Origin: Porpolomopsis calyptriformis
Taxonomy: Eukaryota; Basidiomycota; Agaricomycetes; Agaricales; Hygrophoraceae
NCBI GenBank assembly: GCA_951640195.1
Contig: OX621172.1
Span: forward strand, 806,001 to 870,000
Length of the DNA stretch: 64,000 nucleotides
Reading direction: 5' to 3'
Positions 1-10,511 of the stretch are shown here, piece by piece. A program made the translations under genes and the position numbers. How positions within the stretch are numbered: position 1 is the stretch's first letter; every line of letters begins with the position of its first letter. The notes below the pieces were generated by a model. That model was given only the letters and a program-made list of their open reading frames with translations. It did not search any database and had not been told where the DNA came from.

Positions 1-142
1 CGATCCACTCCCTTGCGGCAGCGGTAGATGTGATTTGAACTACAGTGACCCCAATCCTTCTCGCAAATGCCACCTCTACCGTATTGATTTCAGGACAATC
101 ATCAACCCATAGCAGGAACGGAATTTTGGGATCGACAGACAT
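1..142 (-). CDS. Partial gene, TIR/receiver-like segment (left edge)
   Basis: On the minus strand an open frame of about 47 codons runs off the window edge. It begins with Met at 142, or is an exon opening just upstream after an AG acceptor (frame ...Leu-Met-Ser-Val-Asp-Pro). The peptide contains PFLLWVDDCPEIN followed by ARRIGVTVVQITSTAAA. A hydrophobic strand ending in VDD with a Pro/Asn turn, and a second strand ending in a Ser-Thr pair, are the opening of a TIR- or receiver-like alpha/beta fold seen in fungal proteins of unknown role. Only the start of the domain is visible, so neither function nor gene extent can be given. The upstream exon, if any, lies at 143-1200 and was not found. 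Confidence 0.35.
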   Translation of the reverse strand, partial: MSVDPKIPFLLWVDDCPEINTVEVAFARRIGVTVVQITSTAAAREWI

Positions 143-1223
143 TAGATCTGAAGGTGAATGGCGTTAGTGTTCTGGAGCACAAATATATAGGCCAATACCA
201 ACCAAGGCTTTGGTTGCTTCAGAAACGAGAAGGTGTGACTCCCTCAATACCGGATTAGTCTTGGCTCGATCGTTGCATCTTGGATTATGTAATGGATACT
301 GCTCGTCTTGCTTCACCAAGTCAGGACAGAGCGTGTTCTACTGCCAGTAATGGCCCGCAAACTCTTTGAACAATCGAAAAAGCTTCAGACCGGCATAGGC
401 TATTCAACCAATCTTTGTGTTGATGTCTTGGGGCAGAGAACGTCTCAATGCAGCGGACATCAAGAATCTTTCAGAGCAGATCGAACGTCTCAATCGGAGT
501 CGATTTTCTTCTGTGGCCATATGACCGAAAGGATCATCTGTTCATGTGCGTCGTCTTTAAGACAGCCTGATCTATGTTTCATAACACATTAAATACAACG
601 TTGAAAGAGCTGCGAAGATGGCTTCCTGAAATGCCATAAAGTGCTTTATTCCCTATGCCGATGATTCAAAGTCAATCAGCAATCATATCCAGCCAATTGC
701 ATGGTTGATCCGAACCTTTACCGTAAGCCTACCTGCTTTCTTTCTTCCACCTTTGAGTGATAGGGGTCGGTGCTGTACTGTTCAGACCACACTTGCGATC
801 GGCACTTGACTTGTGTTGATTTCACACTACCGCGAGGGATCAACATGTCATTAAACCGAGAGGACATCAACAACCTTCGTCAGACCGTATCGAATGAATT
901 TCAGTGTTGAGCACTAATCGCTGACCTTTCATCAGAGTTAAGAAGTTTCTATCGTTTCCCGAGTTTGCGATTTGTTGTCATAAAACTTACTTTACATAAC
1001 GTATCTCTAACTTTCTTATCGTTCCCATTTAGATTTATTTTTATTGAAACTAGCGTTGCCTTGTATAATTTTGATAGCATTTACTATCCAGAGCCAATAA
1101 AATGACAGACATTAAGATGCAAATCCGAGAAAGTGGGATTGATGGCAGAAATGAATTCTTATGCGGGGTCTATGTGTATTGTCACACTATCAGTAAGTAT
1201 ATCCATATTGAAATCCGACTGAT
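143..1223. other. Intergenic stretch without a supported gene
   Basis: About 1.1 kb between the left-edge gene and the 3' end of ALG7. Two short plus-strand segments look protein-like and resemble each other: one from ATG 423 (contains RERLNAADIKNLSEQIERLN) and one from ATG 845 (contains LNREDINNLRQTVSNEFQ). Both run into stops within about 35 codons, and no convincing splice structure joins them. The open frame at 308-592 has no recognisable features and is probably chance. Confidence 0.4.
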
Positions 1224-3040
1224 TCATCTTCTGTCACCATCGTACACCAATCCTGCCAGACCGTAGCGTATAAAAAAGGCAAGAGCGCTACCAGCGACCT
1301 ATATAGCAATATTCAACGAGGAAAGACCGGTTAATAAAAAAGAGCAAAGAGGTTCGCACCTGGGAACACATCAGTGCCTGAACGAGCCGTTTCTCGTTCA
1401 TGGGACCGAGCCGCAAAAGGAAGAAATTGAGAATGGTGAGATTAGTGGCTTCTAAAATAGTGCCATTCTTTGGATGCGTCGTTAAACTCGTCAGCCCCAA
1501 CGTAGAGAGTATTTGGAGCGTAACCGTCGCTTGTTTTGATGGCGGTTGTAGGAATAATGTTTTCGAGGGATAAAGGAGATTTGTTTCAGGATCAAATCTG
1601 TGGAATGTTCATTAAAAAGTCAGAGAATCTAAGTATGAGCCTTACCTGGGTACTCGGTGTCTAGGACAGGGTATGAGTCCAAACAGTTGAGGGCATGATA
1701 GAACAAAGTTGAAGATTTGCGGAATGAAAAACAAAAGAAGAGTCTTTGAGAAATGGGCCTGGATGCCCACGACGGCAAACGCCATCCCTGTTACATAGCA
1801 AAGCGTGTCTCCAGGGAATACCCGCGCGGGGTACCTGACAAGTGGATCAGGAATGTAAGGCAAACACACAAGAGCGAACTAACCAGTTGTGATACATAAA
1901 GCCTATACAGATGCCTACCAGGGGAAGCATAAAGTAAAGACTGAATAGGTGCCTTTCCACAAGTTCCTGGCTTCCGTAAGCCATACCAGCACTCCATACA
2001 CCGCCGACTTCCACCTCAGCTTGACTCCCAAGAAGATGGAGTGGTATGTGGAAATCCACTGGCCAAGGGAGATATAGCAGGTCGTTGAGGATGACCGAGA
2101 GCGCAATGATGAGCGCTTGGCTAACTTCGGAACCATTGATACCGGCAAGGATGTTGATGCTATTGGTGGAAAAGGTGGACAATAACATCATGTACAGGTA
2201 GTAGAGGGGACCTGGAAGGATCCATAATCAGTATGCAAGCCGACGGTGCCGAACGAACGGTAAGGTATGAAAAACAGTATCGACAGTCATTCCTACCGAC
2301 CTAAATTCACGAGGGTTCCGAAAATTGGACGGAACGGAAGGGGGACCACAACATGTGTGTTGCCGCGTTCAGCATAATAAACCATCAAGAGCGGGATGGA
2401 CGCGATAATCGGAACGGGTACTTTATGACGCCACCGAATGTCAAATACATCATCCAAAAAGCCAAGTAAGGTGGCCATAAGAAGAGACAGCAGGGAGGAT
2501 AAATAAACCGACAACTTGCAGAAATGGTGTTTTAATTTTTTGACGACGGCTCTGGACAATGACGACCTACCAAGTGATGGGGAAATTCTACGACAGATAT
2601 TCCTTCCAATGGTGTCCTTCCTGCAGATGCTGGCTGGAGAGATTTGAGACGTTTTGTGAGAGTGTCAGAGAACGGAAATGGGATGAAGAGCAGCAAGAGC
2701 AGGATGTAGACGGACGCGCAGACTAAACCCAAACATTCTGGGCTAGAAATCATTAAGCCAGCGGTCAAACAGATAGTCTGGCATCGTTTACGGACATAGG
2801 TGTCTGATAAACTTTGAGTAGATCTCGCCCCTTGAGGTTTGCTTTAAGAAAAGTGGGACCCAGGGCAGGGACTAGGTACAACGTGGCGAGTAATGCGAAT
2901 ATGGAGAACCCGAAGGAGGTATACAACGCCGGAAGGGCGGGCACTGGATCTAGTAATGGTCTTACGACGAACCAAGCACCGACCGGGACCAATGAAAAGA
3001 GTAAAACGGGTGGAAGTGGCCTGGGTGAGAGCACGGCCAT
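1224..3040 (-). CDS. ALG7: UDP-GlcNAc:dolichyl-phosphate GlcNAc-1-phosphate transferase
   Basis: Transfers GlcNAc-1-phosphate from UDP-GlcNAc to dolichyl phosphate in the ER membrane, the first committed step of N-glycan precursor synthesis and the target of tunicamycin. The gene is split by about six short introns; the frame was followed from Met at 3040 (MAVLSPRP) to the TGA at 1224-1226. Diagnostic pieces in order: a multi-spanning N-terminus, [32 protein letters not shown] with the catalytic Asp pair, [15 protein letters not shown], and [12 protein letters not shown] followed by further membrane helices. Usual family form is LAGINGLE, so the Ser is a mild variant. The last exon begins after an intron near 1325 and encodes [20 protein letters not shown], matching the family C-terminus. 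It is divergent from the SET-TAD3 gene with only 55 bp between start codons. Confidence 0.93.
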
Positions 3041-3095
3041 TGTATGGTCACCTCCACGGTGGAGGTTTGGAGGTGAGTGCGATCGGTGGCGCTGA
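3041..3095. promoter_or_regulatory. 55-bp bidirectional promoter/5'UTR, ALG7 and SET-TAD3
   Basis: Only 55 bp separate the ALG7 start codon (3040, minus) from the SET-TAD3 start codon (3096, plus). The 5' leaders and core promoters must overlap each other or lie inside the opposite gene. No TATA box is visible. It contains the inverted pair CACCTCC/GGAGGTG around 3050-3074. Confidence 0.5.
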
Positions 3096-4887
3096 ATGGC
3101 ACCTGCGTTCGACTCGGATGCCCTCATCGAACACTTGAACAGCTCAGGATGCTGCATAAAACACTCAGAGCGAAAAGGCAGGGGTGTATTTGGTATGTCC
3201 AACGCTGGAATTATTCATTCTATTCCCAACCCTTTCCAGCATCGCGTGCCATTCCAGCACGGACCGTCATCGAAATCAGTCCCCTCCTGTACTTTTCCAA
3301 GGAAGAATATGAGGCTCATGGAAAACACACGGTCGTTGATCATTACACTTTCAAGTGCAGAGACGGTCGTTGGGCGCTTGCCCTTGGTCTCGGTATCGTC
3401 CAATTCGTGTGTGCATGAGACTTTATCAACCACACTTTCTTTTGTGCACGAAAAAAAGGTTCCATATTCAACCACTCAGAGACTCCCAATGTGTCTTATG
3501 TTATCGACACTCGCACTGACTCAGCGCGATTTATGACCACGCGACTGGTCGAGTCTGGAGAGGAACTCTGTATATTCTACGGTCACAACCTTTGGTTCGA
3601 GCCTGTGGGGACTTCCGTCAAAGCCAAGATGACACATTCAGAGAGCGAGGACGAATGGAGGGTCCTTCCCCGGCCAGAAGAAACTGAAAATCCCAAGGAG
3701 AACCACCAATACACTCTTCAGGGTGATCTCAATGAGATCATTCCCGAAGAAGACCTCCCCTTCACCAGGATAAAGCACACACCAGACCTCGAGGAAGAGG
3801 AAGAACTGAGCGCCATCCGTACGGGTAGGTACTCCTTCATGGATCCTTCCCCCCATCCCGGCCTGATTGGACCTCAGTACAAGCATGGGTAGTCGACATA
3901 CCCGAACCCAAACTCATCGGGACTATGCTCAAGTGAGCCCTTGCCCATCGCTCTGTGTCCTCCCTAATACCCCAACCGATTAAATCAAAGATGGCTCAAG
4001 CAGAGCGGATTGGAGACTTCCGAATTGGGACATCTCAAACGCATCCGCAAGCAGGGCGAATCGTCGACGGCCACCCTTCTCCTTTCCACCTCCCCCTCAC
4101 TCCCCAACATCCCGCCTGCCATGGACATACCCGCCCCATACAAGCTACCCGTCCCGCTCTCTGTCGCCCTGACCCCCACCTCCCTCAAGCTCAAGTCCTC
4201 CTTCTGGCCGACAGTATTCACGCCTCGCAGAAAGGGTGAGCCCGAGAGTTGGTCGAGGGGAAAGGTCGACTGGGCGCGAAGCGCGGTGAGGACGATCTTA
4301 CAAGAAGCTTCTAGGGCTCGCACCGATGGAGAGGTTCGTTTCCGCCTTTTTTGTTTTTTAATGCATGTCATGAGATTGATGCCTTTGGTTTTCCGATCTA
4401 GTTGCCGATCGTGGCGCTTGTCCCACCTCCTTATGAACAAGAGGAAGCGCTTCCCAAGACCTTCTCCGCACGCGACACCCGGAAAGCAACCGCCCATCCC
4501 CTGCGACACGCAGTTATGAACATCATCCGAGACATTGCAGATTACTACGCATCGAACCCACGACATTCTACATCATCTGACGATACATCGTTAGCACCGG
4601 GTCCCAACGAACATCTTGACTCTCCCCGCAACGGAAGCCATTATCTCCTCACAAATATGACGTTGTTCACAACACACGAGCCATGTATAATGTGCAGTAT
4701 GGCCCTGTTACACTCGCGCGTTAAGGAGGTGATCTACCTCATTCCTATGGCGAAGACGGGCGGCTGCGGAGGTTTGGTGTGTCTGCCAAAGTTGGAAGGA
4801 GTGAATCACCGCTATCGGATTCTGAAATGGCACATTGATGCTAGTGATATAGGGGCTCTACAAGTAGACCTAGGCATCGATCCATGA
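3096..4887 (+). CDS. TAD3: SET domain protein fused to tRNA A34 deaminase subunit Tad3
   Basis: Six exons (3096-3192, 3240-3392, 3459-3824, 3893-3932, 3991-4333, 4402-4887) splice in frame to 494 codons. Residues about 1-170 form a SET domain: GRGVFASRAIPA, a central GSIFNHSETPNVSY (NHS motif) and ELCIFYGHNLW. After an acidic linker, residues from about 205 match Tad3/ADAT3: VDIPEPKLIGTMLKWLK, GHLKRIRK, then the deaminase domain with HPLRHAVMNIIRDIA and EPCIMCSMALLHSRV. The zinc ligands (His, PCxxC) are present, but the proton-shuttle Glu is Val (HAV), as is usual in this non-catalytic partner. Tad2-Tad3 converts A34 to inosine in tRNA anticodons. Exon 3 crosses from SET into the linker and all phases agree, so a true fusion is favoured over two genes. 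The SET substrate cannot be told. Convergent with malic enzyme (55 bp between stops). Confidence 0.85.
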
Positions 4888-4942
4888 TTCATATCTATTC
4901 ATTCTATGGACTCTATTTCTATATAATACATCTATAGGATGT

Positions 4943-7250
4943 TCACAACTTGCTACTGTCATTGGTTGCGGGGGTCCACATCTTGGACTTGATGTCCTGC
5001 AAAAGTGCTGCATCCGACATGTTACGTAGAAACAGATTCTCGTCAACACCCTATAGGTTATGCAGAAGAAGAAAAATAATCAGCATATTATGAAGTCACA
5101 ACAACAATCAACTGACCTCTATTTGTGCCCTCCGAATGACGGATAAAGCGACTTTCGCGCTTATGTCCCTGATTCTAATCAACCGGGGGTACACGAGTCC
5201 GGCCTCATTCTCTTCAGGTTCCAGTGCAGTTGAAAGGGCAATGGCCGCATTCTCCACCATGCCATCAGTTACATGCGATGCCTTGCAAAGAATACTGCCC
5301 AAACCAATCCCAGGGAAGATGTACATGTTATTACCTTGGTTGGGCTCGAACATTTTCCCTCCATACTGCACCGCCTGGTACGGGCTGCCGGAAGCAAAGA
5401 TGACTCGTCCGTTCGTCCTGTACGTGCCAAGGTATTTTCAGTCTATCACACGACCAATTCGCATGACGTGACCACCTTCCTCACCATTTCACGGCGTCAG
5501 CATAGTCAACTTCGCATTGAGAAACGGGATTTGAGAGCGGGAAGATGATGGGACGTTTGTTGAGAGACGACATAGCCTCGACTGCCTCCTGAGTGAAAGC
5601 GTTCTGATCACCAAACAGGTGAGACAAGCGATGAGAGGCGGATAAACAAGGATCGCCTTACCCGGATGGTACTGAGGCCGAGAAGAGCGGTGGGCTTGAC
5701 GTAGTTGATGATGTCGGTCAATTTCGTTAAGGGGGGACCATCATAATCCGTGCGAGCAAAGACTGGATAAAAGTAAATTGTAAGATTTATCCGTAAACGA
5801 ACAGTGTTAACTCGCATTTCTTGTGTTCCTGTAAACCTTTTCTATTCGCGGTGACGAGACCTTTAGAGTCAACAGTCTAAAGGATAATGTATTAGAGCAT
5901 GGTAAAACCAAAGATGGATGTACATACATATATCCTTTGTCTTGCCTCGTTTTGGTGCAGACCTGACATTTTAAAGAATGACAAGAGCTGCTTCGCGACG
6001 CCAACGCCTGCAGACCCGGCCCCAAAGAATAAAATTTTATGTTCAGTCAGTGGAAGGCCGGAAGCTGCTGATGCTAGGCGTGCAGCATTAATAAAGCCTG
6101 AGAGCACCACCGCTCCAGTCCCTTGAATCTAAGCGAGGTAAAAAAGCTTCAGATAAAAAAACAAACAAACAAAGCAAGATTCACGTCATCGTTGAAGCAT
6201 CTGTAGCGTCCCCTGAATCTCTCCAAGTATCTATACGACTCCGAATCAGTGTGAAGTTTCAAGCTGATCACAAAAACCAATCACTTGAATGCATTATCCG
6301 TTGAGAAATCCTCGAACTGGATAAGCAACTGAGGAAAGACTTCTTGCATAGCCTGCATAAACTCATCCATAAATGCGTCCATCTGCTCGCGAGAATATAT
6401 AATGAGTTGAAGGGGAGGGGTCTAATCGGTGCACACAAAACACATACCTCTGCAGGCGGAGGTCGTTCCTGCCTCACGCCAATGTAAAGCGGATCCTCGA
6501 GGATCCTTGTCGTATTCGTGCCGAGGTCGAGACAAATGGGGATAGTCAAACTAGGGTCAATCCCAGCACCTGCAACATACAAGTCCCTAAATACCTCCCC
6601 CCAAGGAAAAAAAAAGAAAAAACGGCCGAGTTCATTCAGTTTGGGAGTTGAGTAAAAACGGGCAACTGACAGTTTCCCGATGCTGATGGGTAAGCCGTTA
6701 GCTCCAAGGTCGCCGAGACCAAGGATCCTTGATCCTGCGCAGACGTCATTCAGGGTGGGGGGGGGGATATATGGGGGGAAAATCGTTACCGTCTGTGACA
6801 ACGGCGATTCTCGGATTCGAACCGCCAGGCCAAGATCTCAATACCTCACGAATGCGTCCCTTGTGTTCGATAGACACATAAAGACCTTCGGGGTGACGCC
6901 ATATATGAGAGTAATTTGAGCAGGCGTCACCGACCTTTCCACCAAGAAGTCAAACCGGGCGAGGGGGGAAAGAAGGACGAGACTCACGATGGGTGTGTAC
7001 AAAATCGGGATTAATTCCTAAGAAGTGTTTCCCCGCTTGAGACCGGGGCAGAGAACTGAGACGAGTAAGAACAAGTCGCGGTTCATACCAGCATATTGGC
7101 CAACACCAGTCGATAGAACAAGGACTGATTGCGGTCTTTGAGTGCATTCAGGTAGATGTGTTTCTCCAGTCCGGTCGTCTTTGATCTTAGCTGGAGAAGA
7201 CACCTCTGGATGTGGTCAGTGTTATCAAAATGAGGAGGGAGGACGGTCAT
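4943..7250 (-). CDS. Malic enzyme (malate dehydrogenase, decarboxylating)
   Basis: Oxidatively decarboxylates malate to pyruvate, supplying NAD(P)H. Minus-strand exons in order: [39 protein letters not shown] (YTP.VG motif); [22 protein letters not shown] and [51 protein letters not shown] and [13 protein letters not shown]; then the Rossmann segment [46 protein letters not shown]; and the end at TGA 4943-4945. At least eight introns. The start at 7250 ([10 protein letters not shown]) is the only in-frame Met before stops. It gives an N-terminus that lacks the usual leader and the NKGTAFT..ER..LGL.G block, so either the protein is short or a 5' exon was missed. NAD versus NADP preference cannot be judged reliably. 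Lies 121 bp downstream of mL58 on the same strand. Confidence 0.9.
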
Positions 7251-7371
7251 GATGATGGCGGTGGTGAATCAAACGGTTTTGAATAATATTTTTTTTTATA
7301 GGGACGGCCATGTGAAAAACTAAAAAACACGGTTTGCGGCACCGTCGAGCTCAACCCCGGTCGCGCCCGCT

Positions 7372-7938
7372 TCACCAAAATTCTCGTCGCTTCGCCCGAA
7401 CCGCCCGAACCGTCGCCTTCCTCTCTCCCCACCCCTCCCTCACCTGCGCATGCGCCTCTTCCCGCTTCTTCACCATCTGCTTCCTCTTCGGCTTCGGCAG
7501 CGCAGCGATCCGCGCCACGAACCACTCCGTGCACCCAAACATCTTCGCCAGCGTCCCTCGACTGTACCGCGCGGGATCGGAACGCCTCAGCTGCCGGATC
7601 TCGGCCACCACTTCGTCTGACACGCGCCGAGGCTGGACGAGACAATCGGCCGATGGTCGGAGGAGAGGCGGGAGAGGCTGTTGCTGCTGCTCGGGAGGGG
7701 CAGGTCGCAATAGCGGTGAAGCTGGGGCGGTAGTGAAAGAGAAGGGCGAGGGAAGGGAGGGTGGTTGGCGGTATATAAAAGTCAGGTCTCCGTCATGGAG
7801 GGGTTTGATGGTTGCCTTTGGGTCATTAATAATGGGGTCTGGTACACGACGCGGTGGTCTTTCTGCTCGACCTTTGACTACGCGAGGTGCTATGTACCGT
7901 CGGACGAGGAGGAGGTTGAGAGACGGTGGTGGCTTCAT
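7372..7938 (-). CDS. MRPL20: Mitochondrial large-subunit ribosomal protein mL58 (MRPL20 family)
   Basis: Single-exon 188-residue protein of the fungal mitochondrial 54S subunit. The N-terminus (LLLVRRYIAPRVVKG) looks like a mitochondrial presequence joined to the conserved start. Next come the characteristic LTFIYRQPPSLPSPFS and TTAPASPLL, then a Gln/Pro-rich spacer, then VSDEVVAEIRQLR..DPARYSRGTLAKMFGCTEWFVARIA and a basic tail ending WGERKATVRAVRAKRREFW. The order and the Arg/Trp-rich end match the mL58/MRPL20 family; length is in the usual range. It is transcribed in the same direction as malic enzyme but need not be co-transcribed. Confidence 0.85.
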   Translation of the reverse strand: MKPPPSLNLLLVRRYIAPRVVKGRAERPPRRVPDPIINDPKATIKPLHDGDLTFIYRQPPSLPSPFSFTTAPASPLLRPAPPEQQQQPLPPLLRPSADCLVQPRRVSDEVVAEIRQLRRSDPARYSRGTLAKMFGCTEWFVARIAALPKPKRKQMVKKREEAHAQVREGWGERKATVRAVRAKRREFW

Positions 7939-8194
7939 TTAGGGACTACTTCCCACGGCTGCGAATGACCTACAATGTCTAGTACTGTACAGATCGGTAA
8001 AGATGGAGGATATCAATGCGAAGGGAGCGTGTTGGCTTTGTGAAAGAAAAAAGAAAGGAACGAAAGAAAGGAACGAACGAAGATTCAAACTTGCAAGAAG
8101 AAAACCGAAAAGCATAACCAGAGACGATAACAAAAAAAAAAAATACAACTTCAAGATATCGGTCGAGAGCATCGAATCAGTCATCACACAATCA

Positions 8195-10412
8195 TCAATC
8201 ATTATTCTCGGCGTCCATCGGTGAACCAGGACGATCAGCTACCGGAGATGCCATCACCATTCGTGAGTTCGACAGCTGTCGAACTATTGTTTGAGGCCCA
8301 GCATGGTTCCGAGAGGAGAGGACGGGCGTGGAATTCAAAGATGGACCCTTTGCACGCGCGTTAGGCGACGGGGAGTGTCTCAGTCGAGACCCATCCCGGG
8401 AACCGAGTGGCGGTGACCGCACGGCGAGTGTCCCTGGAGGTTGCGACGCCGACTCGGACGGCTGGAGACGAACTGGGTCCAAACGGATGGCAGACACGGA
8501 AAGCCGTCTAGAATTATATGGAGCTGGAGAACCATTTTCCGACCTAGGAAGGCTTTGACTTTCCCTCTCCTGGTCAAACCTACTGTCTGTCGAGGACTGC
8601 TTTCTAATCGGTTCGCCCCGCCTTCGATCAATCGTAGCCATAGGTGGGAATGTGTAACTCTCCTGAAGAGAGTGCGCAGACCCACCCCGAACAGGCTGTC
8701 TTCCCGCCCTCTGGAAGCCGCCCAGGGCGTCATCACTCTGACGGCGGTGGACGAGTTCAGCCGTTGTGACACGCAAGGCCTCCTCCAGCTCTTCGATTCG
8801 CCGATGTAAGCCAACGATCTCATCCCGAACCCCAGCCAGTTTTCGCTCCACCAGACTGGTCACTATATCATCCAATTTTTCCTGCTGCTGCGTCATACTC
8901 TGCGCAAGCTGACTGGACTTTTGCAACTGCTCTCCGAGCCAGTTCTTCAGCTGCTTCGAATCGTTCAGGGCGTCGTAAAAAATACTGAATGGTGCCAAAA
9001 ACGCCGATTTGTCGCCAGAGTATCCAGGGTGATGTAGGGACGCAGGGGTGGGCGGGACCAGAGTGGTGGCGATCGCGACAGAGGCAGGTGGCGAGCGGTT
9101 CGGGAAGCCAGACAGAGATGAAGGAACCTGATAAGCGGAAGTAGACGCAGGACGCTGCATCGACAGCCTACTCGGGGTCGGTGGCACATGCCCCGCCGTG
9201 GGCCGTCTGATATGTTCGTTTCCAGGCACGATGGGAGGCAAACGCGGGAGCGTCATCGGAAATCTGCCCGTATAAAACTGTCCTTGGCCGGCGTGTGGAA
9301 TAGGAGGGGCACTCTGTATCGCAGGTTGGAACTGCTCTTGAGTATGCGCTTCGCGTGGGCTAATGACAATGTCTGCCGGTTTCTTCTTTCCTCCTCCGAA
9401 TTGTCCGGCACGACGACGTGCGAAGCTGATCGGTGGAGCCGGAAGCGAATTCTTTGCCGTCCCGTGAGACACCTGATTGGGGACTTGCATTAATTGCTGC
9501 TGCTGGCTGGGAAGGATAGGGCTGGCGGGGCGCGGTCCCGCGTTCCCACCCTGAGATGGCACCCGACGGGGGTGGTTAGGACCAGATACTGGATTGGGAC
9601 TGCGACGCGCGGTTCGGGAAGCCGTGAGTGATTTTGTTGGCATGCCACGTTCTTCAAGGAGTGGATTGGCGGGACCAGTTCCTGTTCCTCCGATAGCGGT
9701 GGTGGTGGTGGTAGAGGATAATATGCCCGCCGCGCTTCCGCGCCTCTGCTCAATCAAAGCCTTTTGCTTTTGCTTGACGGAGAGGGTGGATCGGACTTGT
9801 TCGAGAGCAGCCGGGTCATCACGTTGCACGGTGAAACCGATAACGACGGGAGATATAGGGGTGGAACTGGGTTGTTCAGAGGGGAGGATGCGTACATCGG
9901 TATTCAGCGGGTGTGGCGCACCACTGACGGTCACCCGACGCTTTTTCACCGAGTTGGGACGTAGAGTAGAGGGCGCTGGCGTACCGCCGGTGTCCTGAGG
10001 ATCAACAAGCTGAGGTGAAGCGTCAAGCATGTCTTGATCCTGCTCTTCTTTGATTCTGATCAGCCGTGGTGACTGGCGCCTAGATGAAGGTGGGATGAGT
10101 GAGTGAGTGAAGAGGGTGAGTTGGGGGTGGCGCATACCCTGAACCGGAGTCCTCGTCATGCTGTGCGGCCTCAGAGAGGTCGGTTCTGGAGCGTTTTCTG
10201 ATGTTGCTGGAAGTGTTCTCGATGCTGGGACGGCGAGAGAGGGAGGACAGAGGGGGAGAGTTGGCGCGGTGGGGATCAAAAGTTGGAGCGCGAGACTGAA
10301 TGGGTGGCAGAGAGTTGTTTCCTGCGGAAATGCTGTTCAAAGAGGGTGCGCTGAATGCCTGGGCAAAGGAGGGTAGAGATTGTGGGAGGTGGGTGGTCGT
10401 CGGATGGTTCAT
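8195..10412 (-). CDS. Ser/Pro/Arg-rich coiled-coil protein of unknown function
   Basis: Two exons (10412-10138 and 10079-8195) joined by a 58-bp intron give 719 residues. Start chosen at MNHPTTTHLPQ; an upstream in-frame Met at 10451 is possible. The protein is largely disordered and low in complexity: many Ser, Pro and Arg, basic clusters such as RKRSRTD and SVKKRRV near the N-terminus (possible nuclear signals), QRPASTSAY repeats, and one coiled coil at roughly residues 470-540 (KLAGVRDEIVGLHRRIEELEEALRV). The C-terminal third is rich in SP/RSP sites that could be phosphorylated. I do not recognise a family. The intron sits where both reading frames would otherwise stop, which supports the model. 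Confidence 0.65.
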
Positions 10413-10511
10413 CTTGCACACTTGATGTGGGTAGCAAGCAAAGGCTGACAAGGATCACCGAAACAGGCAACGACCATATTTATAGCTCAATTTTTTCATG
10501 AAATTTAATTT

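Noticed and set aside
308..592. 94-codon plus-strand ORF
   Set aside because: No domain, odd composition, and another frame in the same place looks more protein-like; probably chance.
3985..4566. 193-codon minus-strand ORF
   Set aside because: Antisense shadow of the TAD3 exons; spans the real intron and has no recognisable features.
7334..7942. 202-codon plus-strand ORF
   Set aside because: Exact antisense of the mL58 gene, whose protein is clearly conserved.
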